Below are positions 26,816 to 39,272 of a stretch of 64,000 bases of DNA, piece by piece (the first letter of the stretch is position 1; each line of letters begins with the position of its first letter). The DNA is taken from positions 1,612,001 to 1,676,000 of the forward strand of contig JBCAQO010000007.1 in NCBI GenBank assembly GCA_039111635.1, written 5' to 3'. Made by a program: the position numbers and the translations under genes. The notes beneath the pieces were generated by a model. The model was not told where the DNA came from. It ran no database searches and worked only from the letters and a program-made list of their open reading frames with translations. This DNA comes from Heterobasidion occidentale. Its lineage: Eukaryota > Basidiomycota > Agaricomycetes > Russulales > Bondarzewiaceae.

Positions 26816-27401
26816 CTGCCTGCGCGCCGCGAAAGACGAAAAAAGGAAGGTCGGGTCGGAACGAGCGAGGGGGCGTGGGGCAGGGAGGGTTGTGCGAAGG
26901 GAGCGAGATGTGCATGGGAGCGAGGACGCCCTCGAGGGAAGGCTGGGAGGCGGACGAGAAGATCGTAGACATGGAGAGAGGGAAGCGAAGGAGGGTGGGT
27001 GACGTTGGAAGGGGACGCAAGGGAGGGCACGACGGGGGGCGTATATTAGGGTGTGGGTGAGCTAAGGAAGGGGCGACCGATGGAGGAAAGCAGAGAGCCG
27101 GAACGAAGGGAGGGCTGTGTGAGGGGAGTCGCGTCAGTGAATGATGGGAGATCGCGCGCCAATGCGCGGTGCGGCTTATGGCACTCGCGTCGACTCACGA
27201 ACAAGGACGAGGATTCCGCGGGATTAGAACGCCCTGTCGCTTTCAAGTCCGCGCGCTGAAAGGCAAACGTTCGGGTGGGGCGCGGCGGGGCACTCGGGAG
27301 GCGAGCGTGCAGGTGCGGATGCGCAGATGGCAGGACCAGAGGGAGAAGGAGCGCGTTAATACGTACGTAGCGTGTGTAGCGCGTGGGGCTGGCCGATATC
27401 C

Positions 27402-27447
<46 letters not shown>

Positions 27448-28382
27448 CGCAGCTAGAGCAGCAGGCAGACTCGGAGGGTGCGGTCGTGTCGTCGACACCG
27501 CGATACGTGGCTCGGCCTAAGTACCTGCGCGCGCGCGCGTCGAGCGAGATCGGACGCGTGGCGCGGACGCATACAGTAGCAGAGGGCGAGGTGAAATCAC
27601 ACAAACGCGGTGATCAGGTCGCGGCCGGGCATGGCACATTGGGCGGTCGATTGCCCCAGTTGGGACGCGCGAGGCAACGGCTGCCAGCGGGCAACCCAAC
27701 AACTGTATCTGTCGCCATCCCTGTCACACAGCCGTCGCCGATACGGACAGCCATGACACCTACGCTCCACCTCCATCTACCCCAGCCACCAGTCTGCCTG
27801 CGAGCCAAGCCTCGTAAGTATCTGATACGCAGCACGCAGAAGATCCCGCGTGCGCTCGTCGAATCGAGAACAATGTTATGCCGCATTCGGCAACCCTCGA
27901 GAACCACCCAAAATAAGCTGCAGCAGATCCATCGTCTGTTTCAGATCTCCCCCCCCAGATAACTTAGATGTCCTCGATCGCAGACGATCGTCCCACCCAG
28001 CCGACGCCCTCCGTCGCTTGCTTGCTCAAACTCAATCCCTGTCACAAATCCGGAAATAAACACCGACCTTGGCCGGCAAAGGCCCATCTCGTTTTCGCTC
28101 CCCCTTTCCTCCGAATTGACAGTCCTTGACCCACCTCACGTCCGAATCTCCCTCCAGCCCGGATCCAACGTAGCACCTGTGCCCCACGCAGCACAACAAA
28201 ACCCTCGCACCAATAAGACCGGAGATCGTCTCTCTGCATTAGCCCATATCTACTCTAATTCTCGAAACAGCAAACCCCACGCCCCGAGCAACATTACCCC
28301 AAACCGCACATCCGACAGCCGTTTATCCAAAAATATTAGACCCGAGCACTCAATGAATCGAATCGAGAACGGCCAGAGAACA
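26816..28382. other. Spacer upstream of the zinc-finger gene
   Basis: This 1.6-kb stretch lies between the 5' end of the zinc-finger gene and the 3' end of the helicase gene, both on the minus strand. It includes the CAGGAG microsatellite. I recognise no gene; a long 5' UTR or promoter is possible. Confidence 0.55.
27402..27449. repeat. CAGGAG hexanucleotide microsatellite
   Basis: About eight consecutive copies of the hexamer lie here, ending in caggcgcag. No reading frame around it resembles a real gene. Confidence 0.9.
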
Positions 28383-31300
28383 TCATATCGCCGCCACCAC
28401 CGCCGCCGCCGCATCCGCATCCGCATCCGCCGTTGACTTCTTGCGCGCACCGTCCATCAGCTCAGGTGGCACCCACGAGCCGGGCTGCCCCACCCCACCC
28501 CCCGCCCGCCGCGCGCGGAGCCCGTTCACCGACATCACCAGCCCCTCCGCCGTCACGTACTGCGCGTACTTGCGCCACGCCTCCGCGCCCTTGCCCACCC
28601 GCATCGCGACCCCCTCCCGCGCCCCCGTCCGGCCCTCCCGCAGCGTCCGCAGGCTCCCCACTACGAACAGCCCGCGCTTCGCCCGCGTCAGCCCGACGTT
28701 CAGCCGCCGCCGGTCCGCCAGAAATCCGATCTGGCCCGACGTGTTGTTCCGCACGGTCGAGAAGACGATGATGTCTTCTCCCGGCCCTCGAACCCGTCCA
28801 CCGTCTTCACCTCGATACGCCCCAGCTGCAGCGCCCGATGCTCGCCCAGCACGCTCCGGAATCGCTCCTGCCACTTGATGTCTGTGTTCAGCATCCGCGT
28901 GAGCACGGAAATCTGCGCGACATAAGGCGCGATGATGCCGATATCGTCACCACTGAGCGTCTGCCGCGTGGCAAGTCAACGTCAGGGTCGGAGATGAATG
29001 AATGCATGAATGAATGAATGGACTTTTTTTTTAAAAACATGGAATGTTCGCCTGCGTACCGGGTTAGCCCGTAGAAGGTCTTCGACGATAGTGCACACTA
29101 TATGCGCCTCGCTCCAGTTCACTCGACTGCGGTCTTTGAATGACTCATACCCGTCGTGGTCCAAAAACACAACAGAGGGCCGATGTCCCGTGACAGGATG
29201 CGCCTGCAGGTGCACCGAAGAAGGTGGGTATAAGCTGGACAAGATGTTTCCAAATCCGTCGACGGTCCCGTCGAGCAGGGTGTGATTGTAAAACTCCTTC
29301 GATGGGAACTTCGAGATTTCGGGATGCATGCGGTACTGGAGATCGAGCATGATAGACGGTACCTCTGCATCATGTCGCGAGCATCAGCCTGCTGACAGCG
29401 TGAAAAGCATGTTTGACGCGAGCGCACCTCCCTCCTCCGTGAGCCTCTCGAATAGACTGATGCCGAGGCCCTTGACTTGGGCTTCTCTACTGGTGATGAC
29501 GGGCGGGAGCTGCTTGTGGTCACCGATGAGTGCTACGTGACGTGACTAGAATGGGCGGTAAGATTATGACTCGTCATCGGACGGCGAAGTCGGGCACGCA
29601 CCCCTTTCATGATTGGAATTAGAGATGCGGGCTCGGTCGACATGGACGCCTCGTCGAGAAACACGACGGGGAAGTCGACCACACGCAGGGCATTGCACGA
29701 CGAGGTGACGCAGGTTGTGCAGATCTATGGCGCGCGCGGGATCAGGTCAGCGATAAGAGCCCCACGACCCCGTTCATGAGTAGGGCTTACGACGTCGGCG
29801 CTGGACACGATGTCGTGCAGCATCTCTTGCCTGAGGGCGTAAAGCTTGGATTTGACGGCGGTGATCTGCCTTTCCATCGCGATTCCGTGACTTTCCATCC
29901 TGTCCAGGCGCCGGACCAGATCAGGGCGCTTCAGCTCCGAATGTTTTTGAATTTGTTTTTGCAGGCTGTCCAAGCGCTTCTGGACGTGGTCGAGCTCTTT
30001 GACAAGCTTCTCGAACACGGACTTGAGGGGATGCGTTTCGAGCTTTGCCTCGAGGGTGTGCGGGTAGAGCTTGGGGCTGACCTTGCCGCCGAAGCCGACG
30101 CGAAGGGGCTTGACACCGGCGGCGAGGAGGCCCTCGACGAGGTTGTCGACTGCGACGTTGGTGTAAGTGCAGACGAGTATCGGACACGCGACCTCGAAGT
30201 GGATCTGTCGCGGATCGGGGTATCAGATCCACGCGCAGGCGCAGGCCACGATGCAGCTGGAGCCACTGACCTTGAGCAGGCGGACAGCTTCGATGATCGT
30301 CCGTGTCTTGCCCGTGCCGGGCGGCTAGCAAGCGAGAAATACATCAAAACGGGTGAAAAGGGAATAAGGAAGCGAGGGGAGGCGGGGGAACGGCGCTCAC
30401 GCCTTGGACGAGACTGGCCCGCTCGCCGATCATCATCGCAATGGCCCGGATTTGCGTGCCGTTCAGGCCGCTCAGCACCGGGTCGCCCTCGACTCTGACC
30501 GGATTGGGCGCCGCGTGCCGCCGGGCCCAGCTCTGGATCCGCATGTCGTCCTTGAACGCCCCGCCGTGCTCGCCCGGCAGCCGGCCGGGGTGCTCCAGCG
30601 TCTCGTGCGACGCATACGCGACGTCGTCCTCAGCCTGGATGTGCGCCGGGGCATGTGCTCGCTGCGGCGAGAACGACCGCAGGAGCACGTCGCGCAGGTG
30701 CGTTCCCTGCAGGATGATCTCCCGTCGGTCCTGGGCGGGCGATATATGCGCTTCTTGCGTCGCTGGATTCAGGTTCAGCTGCTGGATGGCCGTCCGCATG
30801 CGCTCGTAGACCATGTTCGACCGTCCTACATCTAACCTATTCTGGGCATCAGCAAGCAGTCCCGTCTGGGCATCCGAACAACGCACCTCCAGGTCCCCAC
30901 GCTGAGGTCGTACAATTCCGGGAAGATCACCTGGAGTTTTGTGGAGGTGCGCGATAGGACGTTGCCCCTCATTGGCTCCTCCTTCAGGGGGTCTAGACGC
31001 GTCACCAGGACCTGCGTCCCTCCTCTGCAAGCAGCCAATCTCGTTCAGTCAAAGGTGCTCGCGAAAGCTAGATGGCGGCGGATCAACGCACTCGAATCGG
31101 CTATCTGGCAGATCCATACCGGGTCCCAGCGCGAACGACGCCACTGGTCGTCCATATTCCCGTGCATCCATCCAGTAGGCCGACATGCCCGTGATGCAGT
31201 ACCCCTCTTCCTTCAGCCGCTCCACCGACCAATTCGCCAGCCGCTCCCGCAGGACCGTTTCCTCTTCCGCCTGCTCCGCTTCCAGCATAGGCAGAAACCT

Positions 31301-31807
31301 ATCCGGCAGAGCGCACAATTCAGACTGTCAATGCGAACTGCAGAGATAGGGGAGGGAGACGCACCGCTCCTGATAAGCTTCGATTTCGTCGTGAAACCGC
31401 TCCCCGGGCTGAACGGCACACGTCTGTGGTTCAACCCGTCGCACGAACCGACGTCTCTGCCTATTTTCTCCCGGTGCAGGTTCGACGGCCCTACGACGCG
31501 ACGCGGCGCGAAGGCGCCAGTCGAACCGCGACTCACCTTCCGTTGGCGCATCGTAAAAGACGTCTGGTGAGAGAGGTGCATGGAGCGGACTCGGAAGAGA
31601 AGACGGATGCAGCTCGGGGTCAATGCTGAGCGAAGCGTCGAGGAGCAGGTCAGCTGAGAGGGGAGAGCGCGCTCGCGAAGGAATGACGGTAGCGAGTGTG
31701 CGTTTTCGGTTGAATGGAGGAGACAAAGGCGAGCGGGATGATTGAGTGTACTGGCGCCATTGAGCTATCGAGAGCCCTGTGTGGCGCAAGGAGCGACACG
31801 ACCGCAT
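28383..31807 (-). CDS. UPF1-like superfamily 1 helicase, probably mitochondrial
   Basis: All SF1 motifs are visible: Q/I (LNGTQIRA, then [11 protein letters not shown]), Ia ([11 protein letters not shown]), II ([10 protein letters not shown]), III ([10 protein letters not shown]), IV ([11 protein letters not shown]), V ([11 protein letters not shown]) and VI ([16 protein letters not shown]). A coiled-coil-like insert ([17 protein letters not shown] and onward) sits between motifs Ia and II, as in UPF1/SMUBP2 relatives. The N-terminal 50 residues from the ATG at 31807 are rich in Arg and Ser and lack acids, as in mitochondrial presequences. At least nine exons join with fitting phases. One base is missing near 28774, between motif V and the following strand. 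It could act on RNA or DNA; the family does both. It is not canonical UPF1, since I see no N-terminal CH zinc domain. Confidence 0.85.
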
Positions 31808-32179
31808 GTACCCTCTTTTTGAAGGGACAAAACAGAGGGGCGACGCAAAGTGGTGGCATTGGCAAAGACAAGCCGAACGTCAGCCCAGAATTTTAAGGAT
31901 GCCAGCGCGGTGACAAGTTGGGGGCTGCAGAAACCCCTCCGAGTGTGAAGGAAACAATGGTGCCGAAATGAAAGCCGTTGAGCTGAAGCCAAAAAGCTTG
32001 CCAGTGCAAGGAAGTGGAAGAAGACGCGATCCTAATTCTTGAGCTAAACTCAATCACGTAAGATTACCCGACAAAGAAATTGACCATCCAACCACAGGTA
32101 CATCCTATTCAAGAAAGCAAGAAAACAACGCATAGTACAAGAAAACACACGAGCCAACCCACTACACCGCATCTATACG
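31808..32179. other. Promoter-size spacer
   Basis: The spacer separates the helicase start from the 3' end of the small GPI-type gene, both on the minus strand. Nothing further is recognised. Confidence 0.55.
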
Positions 32180-32932
32180 CTACATGGTGTTCACAACAAA
32201 GAGAGCACCAACACCAAGAAGGCCTCCTGCGATGACGGCTATCACAGTCTGAACAGTGTTCAGCTCAATGGACATCGGTCCATCCCAGTCGGAGGGAAGC
32301 GTAAGAGCAAGGGATGTCGCAGGAACGGTGATGTTCATTGGTGCCTCCGCGCATGCATTTGAGTAGGCTGGATGGCAAAAAGTGAGCAGAGAGGGCGACA
32401 TTATTTCGGGCGGGCTCACCAGTGAGGGCAGAGGCTAGACCGGCCCTTGGGTCAGGCGCCTTGATGTTCCTGCGGATCAAGTCCGTGAAGAAGCATTGCT
32501 GGCAATTGACAATCATCCCGATGGTCGTGCTACTACAGAGGCATTCGTTGTTGCCATTGCAGACCTGTGAGTGTTTAGCCAAACGTCAGTGTATGTGAGA
32601 CAACGTGAGATACGTAAGGGGACTCACCAAGATGGCCTCCTTACCCCCACTGCACTGCTCTTGGCACTAGAAGAGAGACATCTTTCGTTCAGCGGGCGCA
32701 AACGGGAGGGAGACGGGCACGCACATCAGCAGTCAAGGTAGGATCGCTGATCTCGAGAAACTGGTCAGCGGTGATGTTACCCACTGGTTCACCAATGGCG
32801 ATGTTCAAAGCCAGCACTAGGAGGAGGACGAACGATCACAGTCAATATCACAGGTATCATTCCCTACAATATCGGAGGCATACCTCGACCAGCGAGCGCG
32901 ATGAAGAAAGCAAGCAGGAAAGCGTAGCGCAT
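32180..32932 (-). CDS. Small secreted cysteine-rich protein, probably GPI-anchored
   Basis: Five exons give about 170 residues. The N-terminus is a signal peptide (MRYAFLLAFFIALAGR and onward). The mature part has eight cysteines spaced C-x3-C, C-x6-C-x-C, C-x2-C and a single C. A Ser/Thr/Pro stretch is followed by a hydrophobic C-terminus (VIAVIAGGLLGVGALFVV), typical of a GPI-attachment signal. Eight cysteines recall CFEM and similar fungal surface proteins, but the spacing does not let me assign that family. The protein likely sits at the plasma membrane or wall. Function is unknown. It is divergent to the GH3 gene, separated by 478 bp. Confidence 0.78.
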
Positions 32933-33410
32933 GGCGAGAGAAAAGACGGAATAAAGAGAGAGAAATACAGCAACACCTCACAGAGGTCGGATGGGTGGTC
33001 GGTGGTGGGAGAACGGAAGAGAGACGCTCTGCTCGACGTTAGCGCCATAGGCTCGGTGATGTCGGGTATGCCATCACGTGCGGCTGGACCCCGAATCGGC
33101 CTCGGTCATGGCCAACACGGCCAGAACTTTCGCATTTTGCTTTCTCTGCTTCTCAGCGAAATCGACGAGCACAAACAGGATCATGCGCTACCTTTGAAGT
33201 TGAATCCGTATCCTTCGTATGGGCCCCTGAAGTGCGTGTTATTGTCTTTGTCGCAGATCAAGAAAAGCTCTAGGCTGCTCTGGGGTCCCAACATCACCAT
33301 TTTGGAGACTTGGGCGATTGGGCACTCTTGGGCGGCTCTGCTCCATCACAGATCAATCAAACGATCGCGTCGCGTCTTACCCTGACTGTGACCTTTCGCT
33401 GTTATGAACA
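32933..33410. promoter_or_regulatory. Divergent promoter region of the GPI-type protein and GH3 genes
   Basis: Both genes start at the edges of this spacer. I see no motif I would name with confidence. Confidence 0.45.
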
Positions 33411-35595
33411 ATGGTTGACGTCGAGCTTACAGAAGAATTGAAGCGAGAAGTCGGGCAGGTGAGTCAGGGCGAGTCAACTCTGCTTGAAAGATGTGATTTC
33501 ATAGAGTTCTCGGGTTGCCCACACAGCATTTTGTGTTCGGCTTCCACGGGTATGAAGTGAGCAATGATATCGAAGTGCTTATCAGGGACTATTACCTCGG
33601 GTAGGGAATGTTTCTGAGCCCCTGCAGCATCAAATCTTTCTGAAGTGGCGATTGCATGGTGCATGTCTAGTAATGTCATCCTCATGAAACGAAATGTACG
33701 GAGTAAGTTGCTAGTGGCACCATAGCTGTATCTACTCATTACTGTGGGGTCACTGCGGCTAATGCGTCTCGCCATCGCATTACCAGGCGCAGAACAGGTG
33801 TACGGCGTGGTTCAAAGACTACAACAGATTGCCAAAGACGCAGGCCACGAGAGTCCGCTCATGATCGGTATTGATCAAGAGAATGGTGAGCGAGTACATT
33901 GACATTGGGATCTCCCAAACCTTGTGCGCTGAGCGCTGGCCTTCGACATGAAGGTCTGGTATCCGGCTTCACCCACCCTACAACCCAGGACGCTGGGACC
34001 CAGTTGTGCGTACAACCCTCTCCCAGATCTGCGCTAAAGTCAGATCTCAGCTCGCCGTTCGTCTCGTAGCCCTGGAGCTATGGCTCTGGCTGCAACGGGC
34101 TTCCTAGATTTGGCCGAGCGCGTCTCGGCCGCCTCTGGACGAGAGCTCAAGTTTGCAGGCATCAACTGGGCGTACAGCCCTGTCGCCGACGTAAACAGCG
34201 ACTCAAGGAACCCTGTCATAGGTCCGTCAGCTTGCCTGACTATGGAAAATGCTGATGACGCCTAAAATCCCAGGCGTGAGGTCTTTCGGCGATGGTACGC
34301 ACGTAGCCAGCACTCTTGAGTGATATGTGGAGTCTGACTTCTGATCCTATCCGAACGAACCAGACCCACATCAAGTCGGGGAATATGTCGCCGCGGTGTG
34401 TCGTGGGCTCACGTCTGCAGACGTAGCGCCCTCCGCAAAGCACTTCCCGGGGCACGGGGACACGCACGTCGACTCGCACCTCGCCCTCCCGGTCATCCAG
34501 AAGTCGGGCGCGCAGCTCGATCAGACCGAGCTCGTTCCCTTCCGTGCCGTCATCCACGATATCACGAGCATCATGACGGGGCACATGGCGCTCCCCAAGG
34601 TGACGGGCGACGACACGCCCGCCTCGCTCGCGCGCGCGGCGACGCATGGGCTGCTGCGTGACAACATGGGGTACGAGGGCGTCATCGTCACAGACTGCTT
34701 GGAGATGGAAGCCGTCGCCGCGCGCGAGGGCGGCGTGTCCCACGCTGCGGTGGACGCTCTGCACGCAGGTGCCGACGTGGTGATGGTGTGTCACCGGTTT
34801 GACAGACACACGGGGTCGCTGGAGGCGGCGTATGACGCCGTCTGCCGCGGACATATCCCCTTGGAGACGCTGCTGGAGAGTGGGCGGCGGGTGCGCAAAA
34901 TGAAGGCGCAGTTCGCCGGCAGCTGGGACGACGTGCTCGGCGTTCCATTCAAGAAGAGCGAGTGGGACCGGTTGAAGGAGGCAAACATGAGCCTCAGCCG
35001 GGAGGCGTACGCGCGATCCGTGGCGCTCGTCCGTAATCCGCGGTCGGTGGTGCCGCTGCCTAAGCGGGGCAAGGTGGTCGTGCTCACGCCTGTGATGGAG
35101 TCGCTGAATCAGGCCGTAGACGACGCGGAAGGCGTCTTGCGGACGGGTGACGGCAAGTTGAGGAACACCGCGGGTCCTTCGTACCTGGCCTTCACGGAAT
35201 CTGTACAAGACCTCGTCCAGGGAGACGTCGTGCACATTGTATACGCGGGCGGCGAACCGCTGAGCGCGGCGCAAGCCGACGACGTTCGGGAGGCGGATGC
35301 GGTGGTATTTGTCACCCGCAACGCCGATCGGTCGGTCTGGCAGCGAGAGCATCTTACAGACGTTCTGATAATCAGGAGAAAGCAGAGCAAGCCTGAGAGG
35401 GTCGTCGTCCTGGCGAGCTGTGCGCCATATGATTTGATGGATATGCGAGATGAGGATGGCCTCCTTGACGGTCTTGGGTATGTCGCCAGCTTTGAATTTA
35501 CTGTGAATGCGCTGTCGGCAGCCGCGAAGGTGATTTTCGGGGAGGACCAGGCGAAGGGGCGCGTACCAGTCTGTGGCGGAGCGATCATGACTTAG
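33411..35595 (+). CDS. Glycoside hydrolase family 3, NagZ-type beta-N-acetylglucosaminidase
   Basis: Eight exons (33411-33458, 33527-33600, 33671-33702, 33787-33885, 33954-34005, 34070-34221, 34274-34294, 34364-35595) give 569 residues with all phases fitting. The protein has the NagZ signature KHFPGHGDTHVDSH, whose His-Asp pair supplies the acid/base in this subgroup. MIGIDQENG lies at the substrate pocket, and VIVTDCLEM carries the nucleophile Asp. There is no signal peptide, so it should be cytosolic. Family members release GlcNAc from small beta-linked oligosaccharides, and some act as phosphorylases. The C-terminal 200 residues resemble the second GH3 domain. Substrate is inferred; chitobiose or glycoprotein N-glycan fragments are plausible in a fungus. 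Confidence 0.9.
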
Positions 35596-35808
35596 CATGC
35601 GGAGCCTCTTCCTTGAATATCTAAACGAGCCCAATGCTGAATGCTGCTACAATACGATGGTATGGGACTCATAGAACACAAAAACCACACGATGCCTTGC
35701 TAGTACATATGAAAATATCGCTTAAAAGGTTGCCAAACGATGAAGACGAAGAACAGACGAAGAAAGCACCCCAAGCCCTGATGAAGTCTACACATGGCCA
35801 CCGGCTGC

Positions 35809-38800
35809 TAATGTACACCGTTCACCAACGATGCCAGCTGACCCTCTCGCAGACGCTGTTGGGTACGCTCTGCGACGGCGTCATATACATAGTGGACGGG
35901 AGCCCACAGTCGCCTCCGCGCCTCGTCGTCGTCCGAATCGGGGCTATCATCCTGCCGGACGTCACGATCTGTACGCTCATAAAACATATCATCCGGATTG
36001 AAAGGCTCTGCGTTTCAAAGAGCACACAAAATCAGAATCTAGAGATGATTCAAGACAGAGATCGAGTAGGCGCTCACGATCAGGTTCCTCGGCCTCGACG
36101 ACCTTTCGTTTTCCGAGCGCTTTCAGACTGGGCTTGACGGGCGTCCGCACCACTTCCTCTTCCGCGCTGTCCTTCCCGACGACGCTGTCTACCCCCCCAC
36201 CCTTGATCTTCAGCCTTTGCAGCCGTTGCCCACCGCATCCACCCTCCCCGCAGTGAGCTCCATCTGGCTGACGTTCGCGTCCGCGATCAGATGCGTAGGG
36301 TGCCGCTCGGGCGAGGGCGTGCGACTTCGAGGGCGCACGGGCACGTAACCAGGCGAGCGCGGGCCGTGTGGCGCAGGTGGCGGTGGCGGGAGCGACTGCT
36401 GTGAGACGTGGGCGCCGAAATTGCCGGCGCTCCCTGTGGTCGGATAATTCGAGTGCTGATATGGTATGGGGGGGAGAGGATGGGTGGAGGATGGGTGTAC
36501 CGCTGGCATCAGGGATATTGGGATGGGCGAGGGTGACGAGGAAGGCGAGGGTGAGGGCGTTCTCGACGAAGAGCCGACCGTGTTTAGTGGCGGCTCGAGA
36601 TGCACGTATCCCTCCCTCTCGTCGTACACGAGTTTCTGGAAATATACGATAATATATCTGTGAGTGGCGCGAGACCAGCGCACGGAGGAACCACCGAAGA
36701 CCCACCGATCGATCCATTCTCACTTCCTCCGACTCCTTTCCTCTGCCTCTCTCTCGATCCCAATCCTCTCGATATCATCGTACATGAGCAGCACCCCTGT
36801 GAGCGCCTCATTCGCGTCCAACAGCTCCGCCAGAAGGTGCTCCTCTTGGGTGAGCTCCAAGGGCGACTCGTCCCCCTTCTTCGGCGACTCGCCACCCTTT
36901 CTCGAAGCCGCGTTATGCTTCGTCGTATTCGATTTCGTAAGCGCAGTCGGGGCATTGGTTTCGCTGGGCGAATGGCCCTCGCTCGCTGGATCGCGCTTCC
37001 GCGCACGTTTCTGATCTCGAGCCTGCCGCGACCGGTCGGCGCCAGCAGTGGCCCACGGCACCTGGGCGCATATGAGCTCCTGCGATGCGCGACATTTCTC
37101 GTAAAATTCCTACAGAGACCGATGTCAGGCAAAAGCAAGGATCTAGGTGGAGAGACACAAACGCGAATGATCTCCTTCTCCGTTAGGTCTTCGGGTCTAG
37201 CGTATGTCAAAGCTTCCGAAAGTAACTGCGCATTTCCATGCGCAAACTTGCACTCCTGCAAGAGCCTCCGGAAGTCTTCGTCTGGAGGGATCACCCGGTG
37301 TCTGGACGTCGAATTTTTGGATCGCGTGGGGGCTTGCTAAATCCGTAACATTGAATAAGCTGGTATCCCCATTGAGGATTCCGAACTTACGATCACCGGC
37401 GAGAGACCCTGAGGCTGGGGCGTCACAGCCGGACTTGGCGCCGGAACAGATACCCACCCTGGGGGGACGCCGTACACAGATGAGCGCCTTGGCTCTGGGG
37501 GGTTGAACATTGCATCGTCTGTATCAAATGGAACACCCTGGATGCCAATCATGAAAATAAATCGGAGCGGGTATTAGCAAACCTGTTGAAGGGAGAGGTC
37601 GATGTGTGTGCGCACCTCATCGGGCTTCCCTGGAGGTTTCACCTTTCTCCACAGCCCGCGAAAGGCATCGTTGCGGATTTCCTTTCCGTCTGTCCCTGCA
37701 TGGGTCCAAATGTGTCAGATGTCTCGTGCGGTCAAATCGTACGGATCCTGGAAATCAAAACCATGGGTCTGGCGCATTGGCGTCGTTAACTGCATGCAAA
37801 GACTTCGATGGACGTGCTACCTTGGCATGCGAATGCATATAAAGGTAGTTGGACGCAGAAGCCTGCACAGCATACAAATCACCTAGCACGATGCCAACAG
37901 CCCCCGGGCTTGCGAGAAGAGACAGATGGGGAGGAGCCGGATGAACCGTAAAGCACTTACGAGATGAGGAGGCGTATGCGGCCGCGGCCAACACATCGAG
38001 CAGCCTTTCTCGCACAACGGGCGAAGTCCGTGATGAAGTCAAGACATCCTCCAAAATATCGAGAAACTTGCGCGATGTGCACTGATGCACAAAGAGCTCG
38101 TTTGAGTTGCGGAGCATGATTGCCCATAGCTGAGAGAAGTGAGATGTCGCATCTTGGTATATGCACGAAGCGGACTCACGCGAGCGGCGGAGAGTTGCTG
38201 TGGCGCATCTCCGTATCTGACGATCAAGATTTCAGCAGACGCGAGAATGCAGGAGGGAAATGTAGCATACTTGAACTCTCGCCGTAGAGCCTTGGCTGCT
38301 TCCTTGGCGTTAGCCTCGCTCATGGAGGCGCGATCGCAGACTTCGAGCACGACGTTCCAGTCTTCTGAGGCCGTGGCGGTCAGATAGCCTGCGCATACAC
38401 GGATTTCAAAGAAGAGCGACGGAGGAATAGGGACAATACGTACCGATCATCCGCATGAGCTCCTGATGGCTCTCCTCCTCCTTTTCTCGTATCTCCCGCT
38501 TCTCCTTCTCCCTCTCTACTCCAGAACTCGCCCATTCCCAGAAGCCCTTTTTCTCCTTTTTATCATCTCTGGGCTCTCTGGGCTCTCTGGGCTCTCTAGG
38601 CTCTCTGGACTCTCGAACCGAGCCTTCGCTGTGCGTGTGTTGGCCCTCGTCCACGCGATCGTGATTCGGTTTGACGAACTGAGGATCGAGGGCCTTGAGG
38701 ATATTGACCGCAGCGGTGGGCTTGCGTTCACCCTTGTCCTTCTGATTGCCTGTGTGGGAAGAGCGTATGGAAGGTGGGGGTAGGGGGGAATTTGACCGGG

Positions 38801-39272
38801 GAACAAGAGGGCTGGGAACGGGCGGAGAGGCGCCAGGGGGGGTGGGTGCGAGAGACGGGGTGCGAGATGTAGGGATGACCGGGGGACGGACGGGTTCAAG
38901 TGGAGCGAGGGTCGCGTTTGTGAGTTCTGGAGCGACGACGTGCCAGTGCTCTTCATCAGAAGAGTGTGCGCGGGAATGCGGGTTGTCGCGGGAGGAGTGG
39001 TGATGGTGATGGTGGGGGTGGGGGTGGGGAGTGGGCTGGGGACGGGGTGTGTGCTGGGGCTGCTGTATGGGTTGAGGCGGGGGCGGTGGGAGGGAGTAGG
39101 AGTGGAGGTCCTTGAGGATGGGTTCGGATGAGTGTCAGACAGGGCGCGCAATGGGATGTGTGAAGGGCGCTACCTCTGAAGAGTTGCCGGAGCCGAGATC
39201 TGTGTGGACGTCCCTCGAGGCGGGCGTGACCCTTGTGATCTTTGCCTTGTCTCTGCCGAACAGCTTCTTCAT
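35809..39272 (-). CDS. VHS-GAT domain protein (Lsb5/GGA-like trafficking adaptor)
   Basis: The start at 39272 opens MKKLFGRDKAKITRVTPAS, followed by a long Pro/His/Ser-rich linker and a charged REP repeat near 38567-38613. A VHS domain follows, recognisable in WNVVLEVCDRASMSEANAKE, LWAIMLRNSNELFVHQ and RKFLDILEDVLTS. A GAT-type three-helix region covers the IPPDEDFRRLLQECK segment through HLLAELLDANEALTGVLL. The tail ends in an acidic stretch before the stop at 35809. VHS and GAT domains bind sorting signals, ubiquitin or Arf at endosomes and the Golgi. No gamma-ear domain is seen, which favours an Lsb5-like rather than GGA protein. One base appears to be lost near 36223, where the frame must change. 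Confidence 0.82.
38567..38613 (-). repeat. Nine-bp repeat coding Arg-Glu-Pro
   Basis: The + strand shows ctctgggct units in tandem; read on the minus strand they give repeated Arg-Glu-Pro within a highly charged linker. Confidence 0.85.

Noticed and set aside
34240..35634. 464-codon minus-strand open frame over the GH3 gene
   Set aside because: The + strand encodes the complete GH3 domain with catalytic motifs; the antisense frame is a shadow.
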